Assembly: GCA_017643395.1 (NCBI GenBank)
Contig: JAEPNP010000006.1
Span: forward strand, 1 to 64,000
Source: Rhodothermales bacterium
Lineage (GTDB): Bacteria; Bacteroidota; Rhodothermia; Rhodothermales; UBA10348
Length of the DNA stretch: 64,000 bases
Reading direction: 5' to 3'
Made by a program: the position numbers and the translations under genes. The notes under the pieces are model-generated. The model was not told where the DNA came from. It did not search any database and saw nothing but the letters and a program-made list of their open reading frames with translations. Of this stretch, positions 1 through 9,487 are shown piece by piece (position 1 is the stretch's first letter; the number at the start of each line of letters is the position of its first letter).

Positions 1-129
1 TCCCCGACAACTGGGGCTTCCGGATCTAATGCAGCAACCCGCTCAGAGAGCAATTACACAAAAAGGGTTGCAGTCTCTAGGCCCTCCGGATTCCATCTAC
101 GCGCCGGGCGGGGCCCGCAGCACCGCCGA

Positions 130-292
130 ACCGACGCAGAACCGCCGAAATGCCGCAGAACCGCCGCGGCGCCGCCAGACCGCAGCCGCACCGCCCGACC
201 GCCGCGGCACCGCATAACCGCCGCGGCGCCGCCGAACCGCCGCAGCACCGCCAGACCGCCGCGGCACCGCCGAACCGCAGCAGCACCACCGC
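130..292. repeat. 19-bp GC-rich tandem repeat (minisatellite)
   Basis: Direct reading shows consecutive 19-bp units of the form ACCGCCGCGGCACCGCCGA. Units start at 130, 160, 179, 198, 217, 236, 255 and 274, with an 11-bp spacer at 149-159. Substitutions are mostly C/G or G/A at a few positions, so the array is degenerate. It lies in the gene-free start of the window, ahead of the gene at 377. Open frames on both strands here are repeat-driven peptides rich in A, P, R and G, and I do not believe they are genes. The rest of 1-376 shows nothing recognisable. Confidence 0.85.
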
Positions 293-376
293 CAGTTCCT
301 CCACCCCGAGTAAGGGATTTCCCCACGCCTTGCACCCGGCCGCCCCGTCGCGAGACGCGCCGTCGGCTCGCTATAC

Positions 377-2032
377 ATGGACATGATCCCGGAAAACGCA
401 GTCAGCAACTCGGACGTCCTTCGGGTCGGAGACCTGGTCCTGGACCATCCGGTGCGCTCATTCGACCGTTCCCTCGGCATGCCAGACCCACTGTCGGAGG
501 CCGAACGAGTGCTCTTTGCGGACTTGCAGAAACAGCTCGTCGATCAGGTCCGCGACGTCTTTCCCGATCCGCGCGCGCCGCGAACCGTGGTCGTGGTGCC
601 GTCCCTCAGCATCTCCCCGGACCTGCTCGAGAAGGTGGCCGGCGTCGAGTTCTACGAGGAGCGCATGCTCTTCACTCTGATGCTGCTCCGCCTTCCGGCG
701 ACGCGCCTGATCATGGTCACCAGCCAGCCGCTGGCGCCGTCAATCATCGACTACTATTTGAACCTCCTGCCAGGCGTACCGGTCAGTCATGCCAAGTCGC
801 GTCTGACACTCCTCTCCTGCTTCGATGGGTCGCCGCGTCCCTTGTCGCTCAAGATTCTGGAGCGACCGCGCCTGGTGCGGCGGATCCGGGATTCGATTGG
901 CGATGCGCAGGCTGCCCACCTCACGGTTTTCAATGCCACGTCGCTGGAGCGCACGTTGGCCGTGCGTCTGGGCATTCCTCTCTACGCGTGTGACCCAAGC
1001 GCCTGCCGCGCCGGCACAAAGAGCGGCGGACGGGAGGTGTTTCGGCTCGCAGGCGTTCCGCATCCACCCGGCTTTGAGAATCTGCATGGTGGTCCTGACA
1101 TCGTCGACGCCCTTGTGGAGCTCAAGAGTGCACATCCAGGGCTCCGCCGCGCAGCGATCAAACTGGACGAGGGCGTATCCGGGGAAGGAAACGCGGTGTT
1201 CGACTTTCCTGCCCTTCCCAAGCGCACCAATGTCCGCCAGGACTTTTCCTCCCGCGTTCCCGAGGAGATTCGCTTTGAGGCTGCCGGGGAAGACTGGCAG
1301 CACTTCACCTCGGAGATGACCCGCATGGGTGGAGTGGTCGAGGCCTGGATCGACGGACCGAACAAGGTTTCCCCCTCCATGCAGGGCCGCATCGACCCGC
1401 TCGGACGCACCGCTGTCGTGAGCACCCATGACCAGGTGCTGGGCGGCCCGGCTGGTCAGGTGTTCCTTGGCTGCACGTTCCCAGCCCGCGCCGACTATCG
1501 GCTGGATATCCAGCGCGCTGGATCCCGGGTTGGCGAGGTGCTGCAACAACAGGGTGTTCTCGGGCGATACGGCGTGGACTTCGTGTCGGTGCAGACACCG
1601 CATGGCTGGCGACACTACGCGCTCGAGATCAACGTGCGCAAGGGCGGGACCACCCACCCCTTTCTGATGCTGCAATTCCTGACGGACGGCCGCTATGAGG
1701 CCGACACAGGCATCTACCGGGCTCCCTCGGGGGCGCAGCTCGCATACTACGCCTCCGACAATGTGGTCAACCCGCTGTATCGTGGGTTCACGCCGGCTGA
1801 CCTGATAGACATCGCCGTCAACCACGGGCTACACTTCCACAGCGCCACCCAGGAAGGAGTCGTCTTCCACCTCATTGGAGCGCTGTCCGAATACGGCAAA
1901 CTCGGCGTACTGTGCATCGCCGATTCCACCACCAGCGCCTACGCCCTGTACGAGGAAACGGTCTCCGTGCTGGATAGCGAGGCCCAGGCGCAGGAAGCCG
2001 CGCGCGCCGCCTGCCGGGTATTCCTTAGCTGA
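377..2032 (+). CDS. PGM1-type ATP-grasp peptide ligase-like protein
   Basis: A 551-residue protein that I recognise as an ATP-grasp enzyme of the group annotated as peptide ligase PGM1-related, named after the pheganomycin ligase that joins an amino acid-like acid to peptides. The N-terminal ~190 residues fit the pre-ATP-grasp domain. The central part carries KLDEGVSGEGN, a typical ATP-grasp nucleotide-binding strand and loop, and further on ALEINVRKGGTTHPF supplies the acidic and Asn metal-binding residues of the C-terminal half. The C-terminal ~110 residues fit the extra domain of this group. There is no signal peptide, so it should act in the cytoplasm. No peptide precursor, transporter or tailoring gene lies beside it, so the substrate is unknown. 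The ATG at 377 leads directly into the conserved domain. A carboxylate-amine ligase of another specificity is the alternative. Confidence 0.8.
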   Translation: MDMIPENAVSNSDVLRVGDLVLDHPVRSFDRSLGMPDPLSEAERVLFADLQKQLVDQVRDVFPDPRAPRTVVVVPSLSISPDLLEKVAGVEFYEERMLFTLMLLRLPATRLIMVTSQPLAPSIIDYYLNLLPGVPVSHAKSRLTLLSCFDGSPRPLSLKILERPRLVRRIRDSIGDAQAAHLTVFNATSLERTLAVRLGIPLYACDPSACRAGTKSGGREVFRLAGVPHPPGFENLHGGPDIVDALVELKSAHPGLRRAAIKLDEGVSGEGNAVFDFPALPKRTNVRQDFSSRVPEEIRFEAAGEDWQHFTSEMTRMGGVVEAWIDGPNKVSPSMQGRIDPLGRTAVVSTHDQVLGGPAGQVFLGCTFPARADYRLDIQRAGSRVGEVLQQQGVLGRYGVDFVSVQTPHGWRHYALEINVRKGGTTHPFLMLQFLTDGRYEADTGIYRAPSGAQLAYYASDNVVNPLYRGFTPADLIDIAVNHGLHFHSATQEGVVFHLIGALSEYGKLGVLCIADSTTSAYALYEETVSVLDSEAQAQEAARAACRVFLS

Positions 2033-2205
2033 CCCCGTCCGACACCGGGCACGGGCCCGTTTCGCCGTTCGCCCACCGCCAGAACCGGCGTGTGCTCGAT
2101 CTCTGCCTGCAGCGAGGCGCGCAATCGGCCGCGTTCTGCCGACGCCCCGCTGGCCCCGTCCGACCCCGCACGGTACTTTAGCGCACTACCATTCGCACCC
2201 CTGCC

Positions 2206-3912
2206 ATGTCCCGTCGCCTCTCCGCGCTGCTCGCACTTCTGCTTATTCCGGTTGTGGCCAACGCCCAGTCCGGGCGCATACCCGTCGCTGCCGAAAACGG
2301 CATCGTCGTCACGAGCCAGTTCACGGCCAGCGACGTAGGCGTCGACATCCTCAAGCAGGGCGGAAACGCGGTCGATGCGGCCATCGCCACGGCCTTTGCA
2401 CTCGCCGTGACCTACCCGACCGCAGGCAACATAGGCGGCGGCGGCTTCCTGGTATACCACGGGGCCGACGGCCATGTGACGGCCTTCAACTTTCGGGAAA
2501 AGGCTCCGCTGGCGGCGACACAGGACATGTTTCTCGGCCCCGACGGTGAGATCCGGGACAACAGCAACCACGAAGGTCCACTCTCGGTCGGCGTGCCCGG
2601 CACCGTAGCGGGCCTATATCTGGCACACGAGCGACTGGGCTCCCTTCCGTGGGCAGACCTGGTTGCGCCGGCAGAACAGCTTGCGCGTGAGGGCATCCCG
2701 ATGACGCGGTACATGGAGGGCTTCATGAACCGCATGGCCCGCACCACGGAAGACATGTATGCGGCCTCCCGGGCCTCCTTCCTCAAGGACGGCACCACTC
2801 CCTACGCACCAGGCGAGAACTGGCAGCAGCCCGACCTGGCCGAAACCCTGCGTCGCATCAAGGAGGGCGGCCGGGACGGTTTCTACAAAGGCGAGACGGC
2901 GCGCCTGCTCGCCGAGTACATGGCGATACACGGCGGCATGATCACTGAAGAGGATCTGGCCGCGTACGAAGCAGAAGAACAGGAGCCGATTCACGGCACG
3001 TATCGCGGATATGACGTCTACGCGATGTCCCCGCCGAGCTCAGGCGGTATCGCCATCGTTGAGATGCTCAATATCCTGGAGGGTTTTGACCTCGAGGCCA
3101 TCGGACACAACTCCGCGCTCTACACCCACCTTCTTACGGAGTCCATGCGCCGGGCCTACGCGGACCGCGCCCAGCATGTCGGGGATCCGAACTTCAACCC
3201 GGACATGCCGGTGGAGCGCCTCACCTCCAAGGAGTACGCCGCCGAATTGCGGGCCGGAATCGATCTCTACCGCGCGTCCGAAAGCGACTCCGCGCGATTC
3301 AACAGCGCTCTGTTGCCCTACGAGAGCGAGGAGACGACGCATTTCTCCGTCGTCGATGCGGAAGGCAACATGGTCTCGCTCACCTATACCCTGGAATACA
3401 GCTATGGCTCGCGGTTGGTGGCGGACGGCACCGGCTTCCTGCTCAACAACGAGATGGGGGACTTCAATCCCATCCCGGGCCGTACCACAACGACCGGTCT
3501 GATTGGGACCGAGCCCAATCTGGTGCGGCCTGAGCAGCGCATGCTGTCATCCATGACACCGACGATCGTGGCACAGGGAGGCCGGCCCGTTCTTGCCATC
3601 GGCAGCCCGGGCGGTCGCACGATCATCAATACGGTGTTGCAGGTCGTGCTGAACACCATCGACTTCGACATGAACGTCGGTCAGGCGGTGGAAGCCCCGC
3701 GCATGCATCACCAGTGGCTGCCGGACCGGTCCACGTTTGAGCGCTTTGGCTTCTCGCCCGACACGATCCGGCTTTACGAATTGATGGGGCACGAAGTGCG
3801 GTTCCGCAGCCAGCAAGGCCACGCACACGGCGTCACGATCGACTACGCGACGGGCCTGCGGTATGGCGCTGCCGACTCGAGGGCCTACGACGGCAAGGCG
3901 TCCGGATACTAG
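2206..3912 (+). CDS. ggt: Gamma-glutamyltranspeptidase
   Basis: 568 residues, close to the usual length of GGT (~560-590). The enzyme cleaves gamma-glutamyl bonds of glutathione or transfers the group to amino acids. A Sec signal peptide covers about residues 1-21 (hydrophobic core, ending ANAQ), so it is exported. The family's early GGNAVDAAIA motif is present. The autoprocessing site is TTHFSVVD, with the nucleophilic Thr at about residue 377, so the proenzyme should split into large and small subunits there. The small-subunit region has DFNPIPG and a glycine-rich SPGG motif near the substrate site. The ATG at 2206 is set by the signal peptide. The gene stands alone, convergent with the next gene. 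Confidence 0.95.
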   Translation: MSRRLSALLALLLIPVVANAQSGRIPVAAENGIVVTSQFTASDVGVDILKQGGNAVDAAIATAFALAVTYPTAGNIGGGGFLVYHGADGHVTAFNFREKAPLAATQDMFLGPDGEIRDNSNHEGPLSVGVPGTVAGLYLAHERLGSLPWADLVAPAEQLAREGIPMTRYMEGFMNRMARTTEDMYAASRASFLKDGTTPYAPGENWQQPDLAETLRRIKEGGRDGFYKGETARLLAEYMAIHGGMITEEDLAAYEAEEQEPIHGTYRGYDVYAMSPPSSGGIAIVEMLNILEGFDLEAIGHNSALYTHLLTESMRRAYADRAQHVGDPNFNPDMPVERLTSKEYAAELRAGIDLYRASESDSARFNSALLPYESEETTHFSVVDAEGNMVSLTYTLEYSYGSRLVADGTGFLLNNEMGDFNPIPGRTTTTGLIGTEPNLVRPEQRMLSSMTPTIVAQGGRPVLAIGSPGGRTIINTVLQVVLNTIDFDMNVGQAVEAPRMHHQWLPDRSTFERFGFSPDTIRLYELMGHEVRFRSQQGHAHGVTIDYATGLRYGAADSRAYDGKASGY

Positions 3913-4009
3913 CGGCCCGCGCCCCCAGCCACCCAGCCCGCAACCGCGGGGCCGTCGCCGCAAACGCTGGCCAAGCCCCAGCCCTGCCAGCCACCCCGGC
4001 CAGCAGACC

Positions 4010-4702
4010 TCAGTCCACCTGCGGCACCACAATCAGCCGCAGGTCATACGCCCCCGACTCACCGGCAGAAACGGACGTCACATCAATCCGCCACTTCCCG
4101 GTGCCGGTGACCGGTCCGATTCGCGACAACTGCGTCGAGCCTGCATCGTCATTGCGCCAGATCTCACCGGTCGGTGAGGTCACAACCAGGTACCCGTCGA
4201 AGCCGAACGACACCAGCTCGAAGATGAACTGACCGTCGGAAGCCGAATCCCATGCATGGGTATCGAAGAACTCTCCCTTCAGGGCAACGGTGTCGGCGTA
4301 ATCCAGGCGACCCTGCCGGACCTCGACCTGAGCCTCGGCACCCTTGTCTATGAGAAGTGTGTAGGCACCCTCCCCTTCCGAGCTGTACTGACTGGCCCAG
4401 ACGACCCAGGTCCCGGGTTCGGTGGCCCACAGTTCGACCTGGGAAACGCGCTGGCCGTCAAAGTCGTCATTGACGGTCTCCATGCCGGACGGCGAACGCA
4501 CCACGAGGTACGTGTCGAACGCGTCCGACTCCATGCGCACGGTCACCTTGCGGCTTCCGACGACTTCAAAGGTGTGTTGGTCGTACCGCTCTCCCCCGCT
4601 CCGGGCGGGATCCGAGGACGACAGGGTTCCGGTGAACGTGGTTTGCGCCTGCGCGGCAACTACCGGCAGAATGAGCGCGACGGCGGCAATGAGAGCCTTC
4701 AT
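4010..4702 (-). CDS. Secreted protein with two pre-peptidase C-terminal (PPC)-like domains
   Basis: 230 residues. The signal peptide is clear (about 1-19, ending AAQAQ). The mature part consists of two similar beta-rich repeats, roughly 22-115 and 130-226. Each has the pattern hydrophobic-T-V-x-x-x-S-x-x-F-D-x-Y-L-V-V-x-S-P-[ST]-G followed by a Asn-Asp-Asp motif (VNDDFDG in the first, WRNDDAG in the second). That fits bacterial pre-peptidase C-terminal domains, which are calcium-binding beta-sandwiches found on exported proteins. No catalytic domain is attached, so the function is unknown. It is probably periplasmic or secreted. Convergent with ggt. Confidence 0.75.
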   Translation of the reverse strand: MKALIAAVALILPVVAAQAQTTFTGTLSSSDPARSGGERYDQHTFEVVGSRKVTVRMESDAFDTYLVVRSPSGMETVNDDFDGQRVSQVELWATEPGTWVVWASQYSSEGEGAYTLLIDKGAEAQVEVRQGRLDYADTVALKGEFFDTHAWDSASDGQFIFELVSFGFDGYLVVTSPTGEIWRNDDAGSTQLSRIGPVTGTGKWRIDVTSVSAGESGAYDLRLIVVPQVD

Positions 4703-4802
4703 GTCACTAACGGTTACGCATGAGGGAGGGACCGGTGCGTCCCCTTCCTATGCTACCGCGCGGTCGATGTTGCGGGCCGGACCAGAATCGGCAGTCCGCG
4801 CC

Positions 4803-5252
4803 TCAGTCCGTCGCAGGCGGCGACTGCCAGAGCACGTGACGGATCATCCAGCGCCCATCGATCTTTTCCAGCTGGAAATAATCAATGCCCCAGTGGGCCG
4901 TCAGCTTCGCGGCGGCGGTCTTGTCCAGCACATCCAGCACCACGATCTCCCGTGGTGAATCGGCCGTGATTCCCTGCCGATTGTCCACGTTCCAGCTTCC
5001 GGCCAGCGAGTGAAGCTGCTCGTAGTTCATCGGAGACGAGCGGTAGTCCGCGCTGGGGTCTCCCCGCCAATAGCCAAATTTGACCAGGTCCTTGCTCACG
5101 CTCCTTTCGATGCGCTCCGGCTCGACGTCGTAGATCCCCTCCAGGTAATCGAGGACTGCCATGCGCACACCCTCGTGGTCCTCGTGGTTGGCGTGCTGCG
5201 CGCTGGCAACTACAGGCATCAACAGAAACAGGATGGGGATCAGCAGGCGCAT
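4803..5252 (-). CDS. Secreted lumazine-binding-like (SnoaL/NTF2 fold) protein
   Basis: 149 residues from the ATG at 5252, which gives a clean signal peptide ending in ASAQ; the frame extends further upstream, but those residues do not look like protein. The mature part begins with an acidic His/Glu/Asp stretch and continues as a domain resembling the putative lumazine-binding family within the NTF2-like fold. Recognisable segments are VLDYLEGIYDVEPERIERSV near the start, then a DVLDKTAAAKL strand and WGIDYFQLEKIDGRWMIRHV at the end. Its role is unknown, but relatives are usually small exported accessory proteins. It follows the hydrolase gene in the same direction with only 4 bases between them, so the two are probably co-transcribed. 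Confidence 0.75.
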   Translation of the reverse strand: MRLLIPILFLLMPVVASAQHANHEDHEGVRMAVLDYLEGIYDVEPERIERSVSKDLVKFGYWRGDPSADYRSSPMNYEQLHSLAGSWNVDNRQGITADSPREIVVLDVLDKTAAAKLTAHWGIDYFQLEKIDGRWMIRHVLWQSPPATD

Positions 5253-5256
5253 GGGT

Positions 5257-6231
5257 CTACTCGGAAGCGTTGAGGAATGCCAGAATGTGGCTGACCGTGG
5301 GCACGGTGTTTTCGGGCGATAGGGCCTCGCCCACAATCACGTGGTTGTTGGGATCACCCACATCGCCCACCTCTACGAGATGTTTGCGGGTCTGGATGCG
5401 TTCAAAAAATGAGAGCGCCACAGGGATATCAACCACGGTGTCCCCGGCTGAGTAGATCATCAGTACCGGGGCGGTGATCGCGGCCGGGTCCTGCTGCCTG
5501 AGCAGCTTGACCGTGCCCATCAGCTCCGCGAGCACTTTTGTCGGGTATCCGTTGGTGGTGTAGGTGGAGTGGGCCTCATTGTACGATTCCCAATTGCGCG
5601 TCTCCCCGGTCACCATCTCGGCGATCTGCGTTCCCCAGGGCCAAAGCAAGATTTCCGAGAGCGGATCCGCAGGCTCGAGATGCGGGGAAAGCACCACCAG
5701 GGCGTCGATTTTCGATCCCAGTTCCTCGTGGGTCGCGGCCCAGTAAGACAGGGCAGCGCCATTGGAAAGACCGACCAGCAGCAGCTTCTCTCCCAGACGG
5801 CTGCCAATCTCAACCGCGTCTGCCGTGTCCTGCACCCAACCGGCCAATGTTGCGTCTCCAAACACTTCTGGCGGCCGGCCATGCCCGGACATGCGAGGCA
5901 TGTAGGCGTTGGCACCGAGGCGCGCGGACAGCGAGTCCACGAAAGGCCGGGACATCCCGATGGAGCCGGAGAACCCGTGGATGTACACAACCGCCCACTC
6001 GGTCCGCGCTCCCGACGAGTCCGCCCAGATCAACTGGTGCTCGGTGCCCGGCACGATATCGTCGAACTCGGCGGCCTTGACGGACACCCAGTCCTGGATA
6101 TCAAGAGGCTCCCGAAGCGTGGTGAAGGACTCGGTGGCCGCCGGCCGCGGACCCAGCAGCACGGCTGCTGCAAGCAAGGCGACCAGAGTCAGCGATACAC
6201 GCAGCACGGTCGGTCGGGCAAGGTTGGACAT
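5257..6231 (-). CDS. Membrane-anchored or exported alpha/beta hydrolase
   Basis: 324 residues using the ATG at 6231, which places a hydrophobic signal or anchor at about residues 9-27. The fold is alpha/beta hydrolase of the monoacylglycerol-lipase/carboxylesterase type: oxyanion segment HGFSGS at about 85-90, nucleophile elbow GLSNG with Ser156, an Asp in the late SAGDTVVD segment, and a His in the DPNNHVIVG region. The substrate cannot be told from sequence; esters or lipids are likely. The gene directly downstream (4803-5252) is separated by 4 bases, so an operon is likely. Confidence 0.85.
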   Translation of the reverse strand: MSNLARPTVLRVSLTLVALLAAAVLLGPRPAATESFTTLREPLDIQDWVSVKAAEFDDIVPGTEHQLIWADSSGARTEWAVVYIHGFSGSIGMSRPFVDSLSARLGANAYMPRMSGHGRPPEVFGDATLAGWVQDTADAVEIGSRLGEKLLLVGLSNGAALSYWAATHEELGSKIDALVVLSPHLEPADPLSEILLWPWGTQIAEMVTGETRNWESYNEAHSTYTTNGYPTKVLAELMGTVKLLRQQDPAAITAPVLMIYSAGDTVVDIPVALSFFERIQTRKHLVEVGDVGDPNNHVIVGEALSPENTVPTVSHILAFLNASE

Positions 6232-6306
6232 GGAGGATCGGTTTGGGGGTCGCAGAAACGCGTCGGCCGGCCAATCGTTCGCCGCAGGTCCCATCGCCCG
6301 AATCCC

Positions 6307-6504
6307 ATGCATCAGACACCGCGCCGCTTCACCATTCACTTCTCCCGGGATGTCGAGGAGGAGTTCGAGGTGCGGTTTACCGGCCCCATGGACCGCATCG
6401 TTCCGGAAGATCTGTACGATATCGAGGTCGAGTTCGAGGACGAGGATGGTGAAATCGTGACGATGCCCCTGTTTGCGTCCATCGAGGTCCATGAGCCCCG
6501 CTGA
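6307..6504 (+). CDS. Small acidic protein of unknown family
   Basis: 65 residues from the ATG at 6307. I recognise no family. It is strongly acidic (runs such as EVEFEDEDGE) and ends in a strand pattern DGEIVTMPLFASIEV. The same pattern (NGDVVEIPVFRSINF) ends the small protein at 10532-10690, so the two are probably paralogues. The start of the next gene (6491) overlaps this one by 14 bases in another frame, suggesting translational coupling. No signal peptide. The reading frame runs open upstream of 6307 opposite the hydrolase gene, but that part is shadow. Confidence 0.55.
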   Translation: MHQTPRRFTIHFSRDVEEEFEVRFTGPMDRIVPEDLYDIEVEFEDEDGEIVTMPLFASIEVHEPR

Positions 6505-6781
6505 GAACGACCATCCCGCGGGCGATGTGGTCGAGACGCTCGAGCACCTCAGGCCGGCACTCCGCGCGGCCGGATTGCACGTGGAGTTGACCACAAAGCG
6601 GCATAGACATGGTTTTTTGGTCTATTTCGTGCATGTGAACCGGGAGGTGCGCGAAATCTCCGGGCGCTCTGAAGTGATTGAATACCTGCACGGACTGGTG
6701 GACGGAATCCGTCTCAGCGAACAGGACCCACTGAAGCAGTTGGAGCGGGCCGTCAGGGCGGCTCAGCAGGGTAAAACCTGA
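6491..6781 (+). CDS. Small conserved-looking protein of unknown function
   Basis: 96 residues from the ATG at 6491, which overlaps the previous small gene by 14 bases. The composition is that of a soluble mixed alpha/beta protein: a short strand segment HGFLVYFVHV in the middle, then predicted helices to the C-terminus. No motif, signal peptide or membrane segment is seen. The tight overlap with 6307-6504 suggests that the two are made together. I do not recognise the family. Confidence 0.5.
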   Translation: MSPAENDHPAGDVVETLEHLRPALRAAGLHVELTTKRHRHGFLVYFVHVNREVREISGRSEVIEYLHGLVDGIRLSEQDPLKQLERAVRAAQQGKT

Positions 6782-6832
6782 AATTGGCACCGCCTTTGCA
6801 GCCGTGGCCGGCAACCAAAGCCTCTCACGGTC

Positions 6833-7111
6833 ATGTTTGTGTCCGATATCACTGTCTCCCGTAAGCTCGATCGCGCCGCGATGTACACCATTCTGGTGAA
6901 CCTGAAAAGCGAGCAGGAGGCGATCGACCTCGCCAAGCGCCTGGAAACCGAAGTCGCCGCCGAGGACGTGCGCTCCGAGTTGTTCATCTGGCGTCCCAGC
7001 GACAGCCCCACGGTGATCGACGCCTATACCTTCGAGCGCAGCACCGCCGAGGCCGCGCACGCATGGCTGACGACCGTGGCCGAGCAGGCCGCACAGGCCA
7101 AGGCTGCCTGA
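6833..7111 (+). CDS. Small protein of unknown function
   Basis: 92 residues if it starts at 6833. An ATG at 6881 would give 76 residues beginning MYTILVNLKSEQEAIDLA, which looks like the start of a compact alpha/beta domain, so the shorter form is quite possible. Neither start has a good ribosome binding site. Frame composition is protein-like throughout (alternating strands and helices, Ala-rich C-terminus). No family recognised. It is convergent with the permease gene, the two ending at 7111 and 7112. Confidence 0.5.
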   Translation: MFVSDITVSRKLDRAAMYTILVNLKSEQEAIDLAKRLETEVAAEDVRSELFIWRPSDSPTVIDAYTFERSTAEAAHAWLTTVAEQAAQAKAA

Positions 7112-9487
7112 CTATTCCGCGCGCAGCGTTCGGGCTGGATCCAGACGGGCCGCCCGCAGCGCCTGCAGACTGACGGTTGCCAGCGCGACCGAGCTCAGCA
7201 CCAGCGCCGTCAGGCCGAACACGGACCAGCCCAGCTCTGCGTGGTACGCAAAGCGATCCAGCCATCGTGCAGTCATCACCCAGGCAACAGGCATCGCAAC
7301 CACGAAGGCCACCAGCACCAGCCCTAGAAACTCGCGCGAGAGCAGCGCCACGATGCCCGGGACTGTCGCACCCAGCACCTTTCGCACGCCGATCTCCTTC
7401 CGACGCCGGGCCGCGGCGAAGGCGGCAAGCCCGAAGAGGCCCAGACACGCGACGACCACGGCCAGAAGCGTGAAACCGCGCGCAAGTGACTGTATCACCG
7501 CTTCACTGCGATAGTCGCGGTCAAAGCGATCGTCCAGGAAGGTTGTCTCCAGGGGTGTCGTGGGATTGAACGTGCGAAAGAGCTCCGAAAAGTGCGCAAG
7601 CGCCTGATCCGTGCCGCCCGGGGCCGGCCTCACGAAGAGCCAGGACGTGCCAGAAGGCTCAAGCCGCAGCACCAGCGGATCGATCTCCTGGTAGAGCGAC
7701 GTGAAGTGGAAATCCTCGACCACGCCCACGATCTGACCGGTTCGACCCCACACGGTGACGGTCTGACCAACGGGATTCTCAAAGCCCATCGCGGCCGCCG
7801 CGCGCTCATTGATCACCACGTTGGCTGAGTCGGTGGCGAACTCCCTTGAGAAGCCGCGGCCGGCGGCGAGCTCCATGCGCATCGTCTCCACAAAGTCGTG
7901 CCCGACAGTCAGAATGGAATAGAGGGTGTTGTCACCGTCGACCTTGCCGTCCCACCTCACGCCGTCTGAGGTCGATGAGTTCACAGCAATGGGAAGACTG
8001 GACGATGTGGTTATTGATGCAATCGACGGATCCGACATGGCCTGCGCCCTGAAGGCGTCATACTGATCCGACAGGCCTCCCGACTGCTGGCTGTAGAAGA
8101 CGTTTTCCCGGTCCAGCCCGAGATGCTTCGACCGGATGTAGTCCAGCTGCGTCGATACCGCCGCCGCACCGATGACCAGGAGCACACTCAGCGCGAACTG
8201 AAACACCACAAGGACGCGGCGCAGGTTTAGCCCACCGCCGCCACCGGGCGTGTTGCGGCGGAGCACGCCGATCACGGAGAACGAGGAGAGGTGCAGGGCC
8301 GGGTACCATCCTGCCGTCAATCCGGTCGTGAGTGCCACACCCAGAAACAGCAGCCACATGCCGGGCGTGATGTCCCCAAGCGCCATCTCTTTCGCCGTGA
8401 TCTCGTTAAACCACGGCAGAGCCAGCATCACGGCCGCGCCGGCCAGCACAAACGCCAGTAGCGCCAGAGCCGTCGATTCTGACAAGAACTGCCCCACCAG
8501 CAGACCACGTCCTGATCCGAACGTCTTGCGGACCCCAACCTCCCGAGCGCGCTGCGTAGCCCGGGCCGTTGCGAGGTTAGTGAAGTTGATGGCAGCGATG
8601 AGCAGGACAAAGACCCCAACCATCGCGAAGATGCGCAGATAGTCGATGCGCCCGCCGACCAGCACACCTCCCTCGTAGTTGTTGCGCAGGTACACGTCCT
8701 TCAGCGGCTGCAGAAAGAGCACCTGGTTCTCGTCGCCATTGTTCTGTGTTATCAGGTCCGCAATTTTGTCGCTTACCGCCTGCGTGCCGGCGTTCGGGGT
8801 CAGAGTCACCAGCATGCGCAGCCCGTTGTTGCCCCAGCTGTCCACCCAGTCGTTGCGGCGGGTGAACTCTTCCATGGAGAGCACGAAGTCCGGCCGATAG
8901 GTCGCCTGCGGCTTCGGATCCGCGTACACCATGGTCACCACGACATCCATGCGGTCCTCCAGTACGAGCGTACCGCCCAGCACCGCCTGCGGCCCTCCCG
9001 ACGCGTACTCCGCCGGGAAGTACTTCCGCGCCATCGATTCGGACAGGGCAATCGACTCCGGCGCCTTCAGCGCGTCGGCGGGGTCACCGGCCAGCACATC
9101 GTGCGAGAGAATGCGGAAGAAGTCGGGACCCGCGTGCAGACCTCCCTCCCGCGCCATCTGATCGCCCCGCCGAAAGGCCAGATGCTGGCTCCAACTGACC
9201 AGGCTCGCCTTTTCAATCTCCGCGTACTCCTCATCGAGCACCTCGTCCAGCTTCGCCGTAATCGCCGGCCAGGTGAAGATGCGGTCCCCGTAGTACGACG
9301 TGCGCATGACGCGGTGCACACGGTCCACCTCGTCGTAGTGCGTGTTGAACGCCATCTCATCATTGATCCACATCAGGATCAGGAAGGCGGCCACGAAGCC
9401 GAGCGCGAGCCCGGAAACGTTGAGGAGCGTGTAGGACCAGTCGCGCCGCATACCTCGCAGGGCGACGCGCAGGATGTTCTTCCACAT
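7112..9487 (-). CDS. ABC transporter permease, MacB/FtsX type
   Basis: 791 residues, the length of the duplicated FtsX-like permeases common in Bacteroidota/Rhodothermota. The order is: N-terminal membrane helix (about 20-40), a periplasmic MacB_PCD-type domain, a first FtsX core near residues 285-400 with the cytoplasmic-face motif REVGVRKTFGSGRG, a second periplasmic domain, and a second FtsX core at the C-terminus with RKEIGVRKVLGAT. Such proteins pair with a MacB/LolD-like ATPase and move lipoproteins, peptides or drugs, or act as mechanotransmission devices. No ATPase gene is adjacent, so the partner must be encoded elsewhere. Transcription starts from the gap near 9488-9616. Confidence 0.9.
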   Translation of the reverse strand: MWKNILRVALRGMRRDWSYTLLNVSGLALGFVAAFLILMWINDEMAFNTHYDEVDRVHRVMRTSYYGDRIFTWPAITAKLDEVLDEEYAEIEKASLVSWSQHLAFRRGDQMAREGGLHAGPDFFRILSHDVLAGDPADALKAPESIALSESMARKYFPAEYASGGPQAVLGGTLVLEDRMDVVVTMVYADPKPQATYRPDFVLSMEEFTRRNDWVDSWGNNGLRMLVTLTPNAGTQAVSDKIADLITQNNGDENQVLFLQPLKDVYLRNNYEGGVLVGGRIDYLRIFAMVGVFVLLIAAINFTNLATARATQRAREVGVRKTFGSGRGLLVGQFLSESTALALLAFVLAGAAVMLALPWFNEITAKEMALGDITPGMWLLFLGVALTTGLTAGWYPALHLSSFSVIGVLRRNTPGGGGGLNLRRVLVVFQFALSVLLVIGAAAVSTQLDYIRSKHLGLDRENVFYSQQSGGLSDQYDAFRAQAMSDPSIASITTSSSLPIAVNSSTSDGVRWDGKVDGDNTLYSILTVGHDFVETMRMELAAGRGFSREFATDSANVVINERAAAAMGFENPVGQTVTVWGRTGQIVGVVEDFHFTSLYQEIDPLVLRLEPSGTSWLFVRPAPGGTDQALAHFSELFRTFNPTTPLETTFLDDRFDRDYRSEAVIQSLARGFTLLAVVVACLGLFGLAAFAAARRRKEIGVRKVLGATVPGIVALLSREFLGLVLVAFVVAMPVAWVMTARWLDRFAYHAELGWSVFGLTALVLSSVALATVSLQALRAARLDPARTLRAE

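Noticed and set aside
54-480. Several overlapping minus-strand open frames at the window start
   Set aside because: The peptides follow the 19-bp GC-rich repeat (A, G, R rich), have no family pattern, and overlap the start of the ligase gene.
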